Shown piece by piece: positions 18,042-26,238 of a stretch of 64,000 nucleotides of DNA (its first letter is position 1; the number at the start of each line of letters is the position of its first letter). The DNA is from Mesobacillus jeotgali. GTDB taxonomy: Bacteria > Bacillota > Bacilli > Bacillales > Cytobacillaceae. Location: NCBI RefSeq assembly GCF_002874535.1, contig NZ_CP025025.1, forward strand, positions 1,969,526 through 2,033,525. Direction: 5' to 3'. Position numbers and translations under genes: made by a program. The notes below the pieces were generated by a model. The model worked only from the letters and a program-made list of their open reading frames with translations, was not told the origin of the DNA and searched no databases.

Positions 18042-18056
18042 TACGATTAAATCGCA
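18042..18056 (+). promoter_or_regulatory. candidate OhrR operator
   Basis: TACGATTAAATCGCA is a 15-base imperfect palindrome matching the B. subtilis OhrR half-site pattern TACAATT-A-AATTGTA at 12 of 15 positions. Two of the changes (A to G and T to C) are symmetric. It overlaps the region where a promoter should lie (TTGAAA at 18026, TATAAA at 18062), 36 bases before the peroxidase start. The OhrR-type gene is the next gene downstream. Confidence 0.55.
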
Positions 18057-18091
18057 CACGATATAAATAATTCTCTGAGGAGGAATTATAA

Positions 18092-18568
18092 ATGAAAACT
18101 GTTTACGATTTTACGGTAAAAAAGACTAATGGCCAGGAACAATCTTTAAGTGAATATGAAGGAAAACCAATGTTGATTGTCAATACTGCTAGTAAGTGTG
18201 GTTTGACTCCTCAATTTAAAGGACTTCAGGAATTGTATGATCAATACCAGGAGAAAGGCTTAGAGATTCTCGGGTTCCCTTGCGGCCAGTTCAATGACCA
18301 GGAGTTCAATGATATTGACGAAACAACGCAGTTTTGCCAGATGAACTACGGAGTATCCTTCCCGATGTTTGCGAAAATTGATGTGAACGGGGCTCAAGCA
18401 GATCCTCTCTTTGCTTTTTTGAAAGAGCAAAAAGGCGGAGTCCTTACGAAGGACATAAAGTGGAATTTCACGAAGTTTCTTGTGGATGGGAATGGTCAGG
18501 TGGTTAAGCGCTATGCACCGACGACTGAACCAAGTAAAATTGAGAAGGATATCGAAAATCTTTTATAA
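18092..18568 (+). CDS. glutathione peroxidase family protein (thiol peroxidase)
   Basis: A 158-residue peroxidase. The active-site block is NTASKCGLTPQFKGL with a catalytic Cys near residue 37, not selenocysteine. GFPCGQFNDQE carries the Gln and the second Cys, and WNFTKFLVDGNGQV carries the Trp-Asn of the catalytic tetrad. Bacterial forms usually use thioredoxin to reduce organic and hydrogen peroxides. It has a GAGGAGG ribosome site. It is followed at once by an ohrR gene, so peroxide induction through OhrR is likely. Confidence 0.93.
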   Translation: MKTVYDFTVKKTNGQEQSLSEYEGKPMLIVNTASKCGLTPQFKGLQELYDQYQEKGLEILGFPCGQFNDQEFNDIDETTQFCQMNYGVSFPMFAKIDVNGAQADPLFAFLKEQKGGVLTKDIKWNFTKFLVDGNGQVVKRYAPTTEPSKIEKDIENLL

Positions 18569-18589
18569 AGCTTGTGAAGGATGATTCAT

Positions 18590-19030
18590 TTGGATGATTT
18601 TTTAACGCTTGAAAATCAGCTTTGTTTTGCTGTTTATGATGCTGGGAGCCAGTTTAACAAATTGTATACAAAAGCACTCGATCGCTTCGGGTTGACCTAT
18701 CCGCAATATTTGGTGCTGCTGGCATTGTGGGAACAGGACAGCCTTTCTGCAAAAGAGCTCGGCAAAAGGCTAAACCTTGGCACAGGCACATTAACGCCGA
18801 TGATCAAGAGAATGGAAGCCAATGAATGGCTAAAGAGGGAGCGTTCTACTGCGGATGAAAGGAAAGTCTGCATTAGCCTTCTTCCAAAAGCAATAGAACA
18901 AAAAGAAGCCATCGTGGAAAAAATCGCAACTGAATTAAAGCTGTGCAATATTGAGTATGAAGAATACGAGCAGTTGATGAAGCAGTTGAGAGTGCTGCGA
19001 GGGAAGTTGAAAGAGTATAACCAATTATGA
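18590..19030 (+). CDS. ohrR: OhrR-type MarR family organic peroxide sensor
   Basis: A winged-helix repressor. LENQLCF near the N-terminus carries the single Cys that senses organic hydroperoxides in OhrR. TYPQYLVLLALWE and the winged helix with GTGTLTPMIKRME follow. It should repress the peroxidase gene upstream until its Cys is oxidised; the usual partner ohrA is absent. An ATG at 18581 abuts the AAGG, while a TTG at 18590 lies at normal distance from AAGGATG. I therefore prefer TTG, which gives 146 residues. Confidence 0.88.
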   Translation: MDDFLTLENQLCFAVYDAGSQFNKLYTKALDRFGLTYPQYLVLLALWEQDSLSAKELGKRLNLGTGTLTPMIKRMEANEWLKRERSTADERKVCISLLPKAIEQKEAIVEKIATELKLCNIEYEEYEQLMKQLRVLRGKLKEYNQL

Positions 19031-19034
19031 GATA

Positions 19035-19066
19035 AGCGCAGGGGACGTACCCTGTGCTTTCTTTTG
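19035..19066 (+). terminator. ohrR terminator made of the dispersed hairpin repeat, copy 2
   Basis: AGCGCAGGGG and CCCTGTGCTTTCTTTT form a stem-loop with a T-rich tail directly after the ohrR stop. It is the best copy of the repeat also seen at 11806, 19621, 32946 and 35068. Confidence 0.75.
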
Positions 19067-19164
19067 TTCTAAGGTCCTCACATAGCTTTTTGAAAAAATC
19101 AATCTATGTTTCAAAAAGTAAATATGGTAAAATTAGGTGATTTTAGACGGGAAGTGGTGTTGAT

Positions 19165-19563
19165 TTGGAACTGATAACTCTAAACCTAATTTTCTTGACC
19201 TTATTTATTTTCATCATTCATTCAATTGAAACACTTGCTTATGCAGTTAGACTATCAGGAGCGAGAGTTAAAATGATTGCGTCAGCTTTATCGCTTTTTA
19301 ACATCATGGTTATTGTGTCAAGATTGGCCAATATGATGCAGCAGCCATTTACAGGAAGCCTTATTGATAATGCTCCGAAAGAGAATACATTAGAGTTTGT
19401 TGAAGCTCAATATCGTATTCTTATTGGGGCCTCAACGTTAGGAACAGTATTTGGGATCATTTTGCTGCCCAGTTTTATCGCTTTATTTTGCACGATATTA
19501 GCTCAAGCACTGTTCATCTGGGGTGCAAAATATATAGCCTGGTTTACCAAGTTTATTGTTTAG
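19165..19563 (+). pseudogene. amj: N-terminal half of an Amj-type lipid II flippase (DUF2837), truncated
   Basis: The 132 residues match the first half of Amj, the alternate lipid II flippase of about 270 residues (IHSIETLAYAVRLSGARVKM, then VSRLANMMQQPFTGSLID and ASTLGTVFGIILLPSF). The protein stops after the third hydrophobic region, and the second half is not found in any frame downstream. A TTG start behind GGAAGTGG is plausible. It would not be expected to flip lipid II in this form. It could still be a short membrane protein, but a decaying gene is more likely. Confidence 0.75.
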
Positions 19564-19620
19564 GGATGAATCTCCTTAAGTTAGGCCAGGATTTGGGTAT
19601 GTATTGTCAATTCGGTCAGA

Positions 19621-19646
19621 AGCGCAAGGAAGGACCTTGTGTTATT
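19621..19646 (+). repeat. dispersed hairpin repeat, degenerate copy 3
   Basis: AGCGCAAGGAAGGACCTTGTGTTATTT is a diverged version of the hairpin at 19035, placed after the amj fragment. Confidence 0.5.
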
Positions 19647-19744
19647 TCTGAATTTTACATAAAGCATATTCATTTAAGATTAGTTATCTTCAGCAGACAG
19701 AATTATCATGGTGCGATATTATTATTTTTAAGGAGGTAACCAGT

Positions 19745-19963
19745 ATGGACAAGAAAATACTAGAAATATTAATGGATATGTCAAAAGATCTTAAAGAAGT
19801 AAAAACAGGCATTCAAGATGTTAAAGAAACGGTAAATAAAATTGAAGTTAGTCAAAATGAGGATGTAATTGCCATTTTGAAAGAGAATAAAAAGAATACA
19901 GATTTTGAAGTTGATTATTTAAACAACAGATTAACAGAGATGGACAATCGTATATATGTTTAG
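19745..19963 (+). CDS. short coiled-coil protein
   Basis: A 72-residue, charged, all-helical protein (DMSKDLKEVKTGIQDVKETV, then LNNRLTEMDNRIYV). It belongs with the coiled-coil proteins at 20059 and 62879, which share the LExLxxMxxDLKxVKxxxxD build. The ATG follows a perfect AAGGAGGT. The end looks clipped: restoring one T near 19960 would continue the heptads as YVLEKKVRS. Function unknown. Confidence 0.6.
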   Translation: MDKKILEILMDMSKDLKEVKTGIQDVKETVNKIEVSQNEDVIAILKENKKNTDFEVDYLNNRLTEMDNRIYV

Positions 19964-20058
19964 AAAAAAAGTGAGAAGCTAGTGCAACAATGTGAAATTT
20001 CCATTTCTTTAGGCATTATTATTTCTTAATATTATCTCTTGAAGGGGGAGTGAAAAAT

Positions 20059-20475
20059 ATGGAACAAATTCTAAATCAAATATTGTTCGAAATGAAGAAT
20101 ATGCGTGCAGATGTCAATGAGCTGAAAGAAATGCGAGTAGATGTCAATGAGCTGAAAGAAATGCGAGTAGATGTCAGTGAACTGAAAGAGATGCGAACAG
20201 ATGTCAATGAGCTGAAAGAAATGCGTGCAGATGTCAATGAACTGAAAGAGATGCGTATAGATGTTAATGAACTGAAAAATATGCGTGAAGATATGGAAGA
20301 CTTAAAAGTTATGCGTGCAGATTTAAATGATTTGAAAGAAGGTCAGAAAAGACTGGAAATCGGCCAAGAAAAATTGCAAAAGAATCTTATCGCAAGCTTG
20401 GAATTATACACAGACAAAATCGTTGAACATTTTGATACTAGTACTGAAGTGTTAAACAAAAGAGTCAAAAAGTAG
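20059..20475 (+). CDS. coiled-coil protein with decapeptide repeats
   Basis: About 138 residues, almost wholly helical. The middle has eight tandem decapeptides of the form xDVNELKEMR (residues about 17-97), encoded by a near-perfect 30-base DNA repeat. A C-terminal helix without repeats follows. The spacing of hydrophobic residues predicts a long rod-like coiled coil. No signal or membrane segment. Related small proteins lie at 19745 and 62879. The ATG at 20059 is better placed behind GAAGGGGGAG than the GTG at 20050. Confidence 0.75.
   Translation: MEQILNQILFEMKNMRADVNELKEMRVDVNELKEMRVDVSELKEMRTDVNELKEMRADVNELKEMRIDVNELKNMREDMEDLKVMRADLNDLKEGQKRLEIGQEKLQKNLIASLELYTDKIVEHFDTSTEVLNKRVKK
20104..20340 (+). 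repeat. 30-base tandem repeat inside the coiled-coil gene
   Basis: Eight in-frame 30-base units (GATGTCAATGAGCTGAAAGA-type core) with some neighbouring copies nearly identical, suggesting recent change in copy number. Confidence 0.85.
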
Positions 20476-20499
20476 AATCAGAAATCGAGCGATTGAACA

Positions 20500-20532
20500 G
20501 ACAGTAGCATTTATAGAATCAAACTGTCTTTT
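20500..20532 (+). terminator. weak terminator after the coiled-coil gene
   Basis: GACAGT and ACTGTC form a six-base stem with a long loop followed by TTTT. Confidence 0.45.
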
Positions 20533-20558
20533 GACTTCTCTTAAGTAACTAATTGCAC

Positions 20559-20696
20559 CTATGATTTAGGAAACATCATAAACACATCCTCCGAAGATAG
20601 AACATCTCTAGGGCCACAAACTACTAATCTCTTCTTGGCTTCAACCTGATCATACCCACAATTATCTACCTCTTTCTTAGCTGTTTTAAATGTCAT
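20559..20696 (-). CDS. 45-residue open frame, possible gene remnant
   Basis: A minus-strand frame of 45 residues (MTFKTAKKEVDNCGYDQVEA and on to a DVFMMFPKS end) has protein-like composition but no ribosome site near its ATG. It may be the C-terminal remnant of a lost gene. It is the only coding-like signal between 20533 and 20906. Confidence 0.25.
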   Translation of the reverse strand: MTFKTAKKEVDNCGYDQVEAKKRLVVCGPRDVLSSEDVFMMFPKS

Positions 20697-20906
20697 ATCT
20701 AAAACCAAGCAGAATAGATTCCTCTTTTAGCCTATACCCTACATCTGGCATTTCATTTACAAACGATTTTGCATAAGGGGGAACCAGACCGATTGAGGTA
20801 TCTAAAAGTGTAATATTTTAGTAGAAAAGAGATTACATATTGAGTATAGGGCAAATTTGTGAGAGAATTTAATGGAAATATTTTACTAGTAAAGGGGGCT
20901 GTCAGT

Positions 20907-21044
20907 ATGAAGGGTCCTAAAAAGAAGTTAATTGCAAAATGGTATCCAATCCTTATAACATTACTCATTACCCTATGGATTTGGTATGGTTCCTATCACC
21001 TAGGATTTAATATAGGGGAATTCTTCGCAAATATAAAAAATTAG
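20907..21044 (+). CDS. 45-residue single-pass membrane protein
   Basis: A small protein with a Lys-rich start (MKGPKKK) and one hydrophobic helix near residues 12-30. The ATG lies eight bases after AAAGGGGG, which sets the start. A longer GTG frame from 20859 lacks a ribosome site. Function unknown. Confidence 0.55.
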   Translation: MKGPKKKLIAKWYPILITLLITLWIWYGSYHLGFNIGEFFANIKN

Positions 21045-21150
21045 CAGTACTGAAGTGTAATTATTGGACAAATTACTGTACGGCATTGAGGAAGTTAATA
21101 TTCTAGCTTAATCTTATAGTATGACCAAATATAATTCTGAGGAGTCAATG

Positions 21151-21318
21151 ATGAGGAAAAGAGAAGTATTCATGTTATCAGCATTGTCGTTTTCAATGGG
21201 TATTGTGTTGGGGTTTTTAATTTCACCAGCGAAAAATGGTTTTGGCAATAATTCTGGTAATAACATAAAAAATTACTATTATTGCAAGCCTTCAAAAGAT
21301 GAGGAATCATGGCTGTAG
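21151..21318 (+). CDS. small membrane protein, YtxH-like build
   Basis: About 55 residues: a basic start, one Gly-rich hydrophobic helix (FSMGIVLGFLISP) and a polar tail rich in Gly and Asn. Two adjacent ATGs (21148, 21151) follow GAGGAG, and the second has better spacing. The gene overlaps the start of the broken acetyltransferase by ten bases. Confidence 0.5.
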   Translation: MRKREVFMLSALSFSMGIVLGFLISPAKNGFGNNSGNNIKNYYYCKPSKDEESWL

Positions 21319-21841
21319 ATAAATTTCCAATCATTGAAACGGATCGATTGGTTTTAAGACAAATAACCAAAGATGATGCAGAAGATATTTTTACATATCT
21401 ATCAGATGAAAAAGTGATGCAATACTATGGTTTGGAACCGTTTAAATCAATTGATGAGGCATTGGAGGAGATTGCGTGGTATCAATCGATCTTTGATGAG
21501 AATTCTGGAATTAGATGGGGAATTACCTTAAAAGGGCATGGAAAGGTGATTGGCAGTTTCCACAGCATTACCGTTCTGAAATTGGTTTTGAGTTAAGTAA
21601 GGACTTTTGGGGACAAGGCATTGCTTCTGAGGCGTTGGAGGCTGTCGTTAAATACGGTTTTGAACAGTTGAATCTTCAAAGGATACAAGCATTGATTGAG
21701 CCTCCTAACATTTCTTCACAAAAATTGGTAGAAAGAAATGGGTTCATAAAAGAAGGTTTATTGAGAAATTACGAATTTACGTGTGGGAAATTTGACGACT
21801 TGTTCATGTATTCATTAATAAAGCAAGATTTTGAGTCTTGA
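21309..21841 (+). pseudogene. GNAT acetyltransferase (RimJ/RimL type), frameshifted
   Basis: Frame 1 gives the N-terminal half (FPIIETDRLVLRQITKDDA to GITLKGHGKVIGSFH). A second frame gives the rest (HYRSEIGFELSKDFWGQGIA to the end), including the acetyl-CoA-binding loop. The switch lies near 21550-21575, and a few residues seem to be missing there. Both parts are otherwise well conserved, so the break is recent, or a sequencing error. Confidence 0.85.
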
Positions 21842-21862
21842 ATTTTTAGGGAGAACGTTTAA

Positions 21863-22738
21863 ATGGATCTTAAGTTAATTGAACAGATACAAAAGATATA
21901 TCCTGATCTAATCATTAATGATTTTTATGTTAATGAAATAGGCCAGAATAATGACGTCATTATAGTCAACAAGTCTCTGGTGTTCAGGTTTCCTAAATAT
22001 AAACAAGGGATCATACAATTAAAAAGAGAGACCGAGATTTTAAAATACATAAAAGACATTGTGAGTGTGCCTATCCCGATGCCTATATATGAGTCCTTTG
22101 GTGAGCTACAACCAGGTAAAGTCTTTACAGGCTATAGATTGATTGAAGGCAATCCTTTGTGGAGGAATAGTTTTCTTGAAATCAAGAATGATGAGCTGAT
22201 TAGAGGGATGGCGTCACAACTGGTATCTTTTCTTTCAGCAATGCATTCTATTTCTGGAGAATTAGCAAGTCGGGAATTACAATTGGAGGCCCGTCATCCT
22301 CGCGAGGAAATGAGAGACCTTTATGAGAAAATTCAACATAAATTGTTTCCTTTTATGAGCAAGGAATCTCAAATCATTGTAAGTGAATTGTTCGAGGGTT
22401 TTCTAAAAGGAGAGGCACTTTCAAATGTAAATCTTGCCTTGATCCATGGGGATTTCGGTGCTTCCAACATTTTATGGAATTCAGTGACTGGTGAAATTTC
22501 TGGTATCATCGATTTTGGTGGATCTGGCATAGGGGACCCGGCGTATGATTTTGCGGGACTACTCTCCAGTTATGGTGAAGATTTTTTCAACAGGTGTATT
22601 GATCAATATCCAAACGGTAAAGAAGTAGCTAAGCGTGTTCATTTTTATAAAAGTACCTTCGCCCTGCAAGAGGCACTGCATGGAATTGAGAATGACGATC
22701 GACAGGCTTTTGAAGCTGGTATTCAGAATTATAGATAG
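21863..22738 (+). CDS. aminoglycoside phosphotransferase (APH) family kinase
   Basis: A 291-residue APH-fold kinase. The catalytic loop is LIHGDFGASNILWN near residue 193 (Asp as base, Asn for metal), and the DFG-like metal motif is IIDFGGSGIGDPAYD. The N-terminal ATP-binding lobe has FRFPK near residue 45. The layout is that of APH(2'')-like proteins, but chromosomal members often phosphorylate other or unknown small molecules, so antibiotic resistance is not shown. A terminator follows at 22777. Confidence 0.85.
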   Translation: MDLKLIEQIQKIYPDLIINDFYVNEIGQNNDVIIVNKSLVFRFPKYKQGIIQLKRETEILKYIKDIVSVPIPMPIYESFGELQPGKVFTGYRLIEGNPLWRNSFLEIKNDELIRGMASQLVSFLSAMHSISGELASRELQLEARHPREEMRDLYEKIQHKLFPFMSKESQIIVSELFEGFLKGEALSNVNLALIHGDFGASNILWNSVTGEISGIIDFGGSGIGDPAYDFAGLLSSYGEDFFNRCIDQYPNGKEVAKRVHFYKSTFALQEALHGIENDDRQAFEAGIQNYR

Positions 22739-22776
22739 ATTTGAAGAGAGCAGATCACACCTCTCAAATAAAAAAA

Positions 22777-22808
22777 GAATGCCGCGGCCAACGCGGCATT
22801 CTCATTTT
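22777..22808 (+). terminator. intrinsic terminator of the APH-family gene
   Basis: GAATGCCGCG and CGCGGCATTC form a perfect ten-base stem, followed by a T-rich tail. Half of the dispersed repeat (AGCGCAGGGAC) follows at 22811. Confidence 0.85.
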
Positions 22809-22940
22809 AACAGCGCAGGGACATCTTTCCCAATGATATAATTAATTCATTCATTGCTTTTATTTTATGGAAGTATTAGAGGATTCAATGTTAGGAATAA
22901 GAATGTTAAATAAATGGTTCAATGCAAGGAGGGGGACAGA

Positions 22941-23861
22941 TTGATCCAGAGGCTTGGAAACGCACCTTATTTACTACTCGTTGGTGCTGCATTATTTTGG
23001 GGCGGCAATGCAGTGGCTGGAAAGTTTCTTGCTGGTTCGCTGCCGCCGGTGACAATTTCGTTCACTCGTTTGGGGATTGGGGTACTCATCATGTCTCCTG
23101 TTATCATCAAGCTGTTCAGACATGAAAGAGCAGCCTTACGAGAGCACTTCAAGCTGCTGTTATTCCTGGCGGTGACCGGGGTAGTTGGATTTAATCTGCT
23201 GATTTATTGGGCGGTCAATTACACGACGGCAATCAATGCGACCTTATTGAATAGCACTAGTCCTCTGTTCATTTTCCTGCTTTCAGCTCTTCTGATCGGA
23301 GAAAAAATGGAGTTGAAGTACTGGGTGTCGATGGCGATTTCAATGGTCGGTGTGCTCATTGTCATCACGCATGGGTCAATTGAGAGAATGCTAGCTTTGC
23401 AGTTTAATATTGGCGATTTGATTATGGTGCTGGCTGTAATTTCGTGGTCTTTATATTCTATCTTTATAAAAAAGATTTCCGGAAAGCTGTCATCGCTTGC
23501 AATTTTCGGCTTTACGCTTGCGCTTGGTTTTATGGTGATGATTCCAGCCGTGGCTATTGAGTTGGCATTCGTTCCGGTTAGTAAAGTGAATTTTGCAGAG
23601 TGGAGCGCCCTATTTTACATAGGGATTTTTCCGTCGATATGCTCATTTTTGTTATGGAATCGCGCGGTTGCAATGATCGGGCCATCGAAAGCATCGATTT
23701 CTTTAAATCTAATTCCGGTGTTTGGTACAGTGGCAGCGTTTTTTATCCTGGGAGAGGTGATTGACATTCCGCAGATCATTGGCGGCTGCCTGGTTTTTAT
23801 AGGGGTTTTTATCACTTCCTTTACGAAAAAGAAATCAGTGCATTTGGTTGAAGAAGCCTAG
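22941..23861 (+). CDS. EamA-family (DMT superfamily) transporter
   Basis: About 306 residues with ten hydrophobic helices in two EamA repeats (WGGNAVAGKFLAGSLPPV near the start; SWSLYSIFIKKISGKLSS opening the second half). It is a metabolite exporter or permease of unknown substrate in the cytoplasmic membrane. The TTG at 22941 is correctly spaced behind AAGGAGGGGG, whereas the upstream ATG at 22914 lies before that site. Terminator at 23889. Confidence 0.88.
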   Translation: MIQRLGNAPYLLLVGAALFWGGNAVAGKFLAGSLPPVTISFTRLGIGVLIMSPVIIKLFRHERAALREHFKLLLFLAVTGVVGFNLLIYWAVNYTTAINATLLNSTSPLFIFLLSALLIGEKMELKYWVSMAISMVGVLIVITHGSIERMLALQFNIGDLIMVLAVISWSLYSIFIKKISGKLSSLAIFGFTLALGFMVMIPAVAIELAFVPVSKVNFAEWSALFYIGIFPSICSFLLWNRAVAMIGPSKASISLNLIPVFGTVAAFFILGEVIDIPQIIGGCLVFIGVFITSFTKKKSVHLVEEA

Positions 23862-23888
23862 ATTAATGCAGGCGAGATTACCTAGAGG

Positions 23889-23912
23889 CAGCGATTTGTT
23901 CGCTGCTTTTTT
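23889..23912 (+). terminator. intrinsic terminator of the EamA gene
   Basis: GCAGCGA, a five-base loop and TCGCTGC are followed by TTTTTT. Confidence 0.9.
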
Positions 23913-24094
23913 AGTGTGCTTTTTTAGTTGGTTGGGTCCAATGTCTTATTATAGTGCTTGTCTCATATTGTCAAAACATTCATACTTTTTACACTATTAA
24001 AATGTTGCTAAGTTAATTTATCATTTATTTAGCGTCCCGAAATGTATGAGGTGGAAATCTGGGGCGACGACTTTTTGGAAAGGGGATACATAAA

Positions 24095-25222
24095 ATGGTT
24101 AAAAGATTATTGAAAGTTGCAACGGCTGCCTTGATCCTTGTTCTTGCGTTCAGCTCAGCTGCATATGCAGCGCTTCAGACTGGGGGACCATCTACGAACG
24201 GCAATACAAACATTAACAGCACCCTCTCTTATACAGAAGTGGTCAAAATCCTTGAAGACATTGAGAGTAGCGGCAAAGGAAAGGTTGAAGTATCTACACT
24301 TGATCAGTATGGAAAGTCTGAGCAGGGCAGAAGCATTTATGTTGCAAAAGTGGGGACAGGCCCTCAAAAAATATGGATTCAGGCTCAAATCCACGGAAAC
24401 GAGAAATTGGTTACCGAAGCAGCACTTCAGCTTTTAAAGACTTATGCGAAAAGCGGAGATAAGGATGTTGAAAAGGTACTTGAAGAGGCAACTCTTTATT
24501 TCATCCCAATGTATAATCCGGATGGAGCAGAAATGAACATTCGCCATACGAAATTGGCCGAAAGCGGAAAATTGATTGATTTGAACCGTGATTGGACTCT
24601 TAACGGTTTTGAAGCAGTAGAATCAGAAGTAGTCTATGCTTACTGGACGGACGTTAAGCCTGATTTCGCAATCGACCTTCATCACCAGGGGCTTAAGCAA
24701 GTCTATGGAACAAACGAGTCCACTTCATTCTCACTTGGAATCTCTCTTGCACCGGATGGACCTACACTTCCTGGTACAGGTTATAATGACATCACCAAGC
24801 AGATGATGGCTTATGTCTATGATGATTTGAAAGATTATGGTTATACACATATTGATCGCTACCAAGTCTGGATTGATAGAGAAAAAGGAACAGCCTACGA
24901 TATCGATATCAAGGGCGGCGTTGTATCAGCGATGATGATGGGGCTGAACTACAAGAATCTGAACCCGGAAAAACATAGCCATCCAGCTGTATTCTTTGAG
25001 ACAAAAGGAAATTCTACTGATGGAAGTCTTGGCCAAAAATCAAATGGCTACCTGACAAAGCAGAATTACCTGGCATTGAAATCTTTGGTACACGGATTTG
25101 TAACTGGAGAAGTCGAAGAGGTGAATCCAGAAGACTGGTATAACATCCCGTATTATCCTCTTGCAGGGTACATGACGGATTATAATGGAATTGTACCTGT
25201 TGGATCTGACAGCGGCTTTTAA
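24095..25222 (+). CDS. secreted M14-family zinc carboxypeptidase
   Basis: A 375-residue exported peptidase. The signal peptide (residues 1-25) ends in AYA-A. The zinc ligands are in QIHGNE (HxxE) near residue 94 and DLHHQG near residue 200. The substrate Arg/Asn region is DLNRDWTL, and the catalytic Glu is probably in FFETKGN near residue 310. It removes C-terminal residues from peptides outside the cell. A GGGG ribosome site precedes the ATG, and a terminator follows at 25236. Confidence 0.92.
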   Translation: MVKRLLKVATAALILVLAFSSAAYAALQTGGPSTNGNTNINSTLSYTEVVKILEDIESSGKGKVEVSTLDQYGKSEQGRSIYVAKVGTGPQKIWIQAQIHGNEKLVTEAALQLLKTYAKSGDKDVEKVLEEATLYFIPMYNPDGAEMNIRHTKLAESGKLIDLNRDWTLNGFEAVESEVVYAYWTDVKPDFAIDLHHQGLKQVYGTNESTSFSLGISLAPDGPTLPGTGYNDITKQMMAYVYDDLKDYGYTHIDRYQVWIDREKGTAYDIDIKGGVVSAMMMGLNYKNLNPEKHSHPAVFFETKGNSTDGSLGQKSNGYLTKQNYLALKSLVHGFVTGEVEEVNPEDWYNIPYYPLAGYMTDYNGIVPVGSDSGF

Positions 25223-25235
25223 TAGTTTGTAAGGG

Positions 25236-25268
25236 AGTGTCTCAGTTTGAATGGGACACTTTCTTTTT
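25236..25268 (+). terminator. intrinsic terminator of the M14 peptidase gene
   Basis: AGTGTC and GACACT form the stem, followed by TTCTTTTT. Confidence 0.75.
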
Positions 25269-25356
25269 GGTTGCGTGAGTGACTCTATAAAAAAGGAAAT
25301 TTCCTTATTAAGGCGAACTTATTAGGTATTGGACTTTTATTGAAAAAGGAGGCCGT

Positions 25357-26181
25357 ATGGAGTCTTTAAAGCCTATAAAAAGAAGCTCTGTGAGGATTTA
25401 TCTCGGGAAAAAATATTACCGGTCAAAGAGGTATTTGGATTGGATTTTTGGGGACAAGAAATTCTCTTTGAAAAAAGAAGAACGTCCGCTGAAACATCAG
25501 GTTTTCACCCATCAAACATTACTCCTTCGAGAATTGAAGGATGTTGATATGTGGTTACAGCATAACAAGGTGAAGAATCTTAAAATCGCTACGCAAAAGC
25601 TGAATAAGGTAGTCATCCGTCCCGGTGAAACTTTTTCTTATTGGCGGTTACTCGGAAATACAACGAAGAGCAAAGGTTATGTAGATGGAATGATCCTTCA
25701 TTATGGCAAGGTTAGGACAGGGGTTGGCGGCGGGCTATGCCAATTATCAAACCTGATCTATTGGATGACTTTGCACACACCATTAACCATTACTGAAAGA
25801 TACCGGCACAGCTATGATGTTTTTCCGGATTCCAAAAGAAGTCAGCCTTTTGGCAGCGGAGCCACTTGTGCTTATAATTACCTTGACCTGCAAATTAAAA
25901 ATGAAACGAATAATACCTATCAATTAGTTGTTTATTTGAATGACACTCATTTAGTAGGTGAATGGAGGTCAGAATCCCAACCAATCCAAACATATCAAGT
26001 TTATGAACGAGAGCATTTAATCACCCGGGAATACTGGGGCGGATATGTAAGACATAATACCATTCACCGCAAGGTATTTAACAAAGAGAAAATTCAAATT
26101 GATGATGAGTTTGTGACTGAAAATCACGCTATAATGATGTATGAGCCTTTGCTGGAGCAGCAGACTGAGAAAGTTAATTGA
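25357..26181 (+). CDS. VanW family protein
   Basis: A 274-residue protein with the VanW core: VVIRPGETFSYWRLLGNTT, then GKVRTGVGGGLCQLSN and YRHSYDVFPDSKR. The family is named from vancomycin gene clusters, but its function is unknown and most members, like this one, are not linked to resistance genes. No signal peptide or membrane helix is evident. It has an AAAGGAGG ribosome site. Confidence 0.9.
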   Translation: MESLKPIKRSSVRIYLGKKYYRSKRYLDWIFGDKKFSLKKEERPLKHQVFTHQTLLLRELKDVDMWLQHNKVKNLKIATQKLNKVVIRPGETFSYWRLLGNTTKSKGYVDGMILHYGKVRTGVGGGLCQLSNLIYWMTLHTPLTITERYRHSYDVFPDSKRSQPFGSGATCAYNYLDLQIKNETNNTYQLVVYLNDTHLVGEWRSESQPIQTYQVYEREHLITREYWGGYVRHNTIHRKVFNKEKIQIDDEFVTENHAIMMYEPLLEQQTEKVN

Positions 26182-26238
26182 GAATACATAAGGTTTTTAA
26201 AAAGGTGTTAAAAAGATTTCAAATTAGGAGGATTACAT

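Noticed and set aside
22867-22990. Start of the EamA transporter at ATG 22914
   Set aside because: The only strong ribosome site lies downstream of that ATG and is correctly spaced for TTG at 22941.
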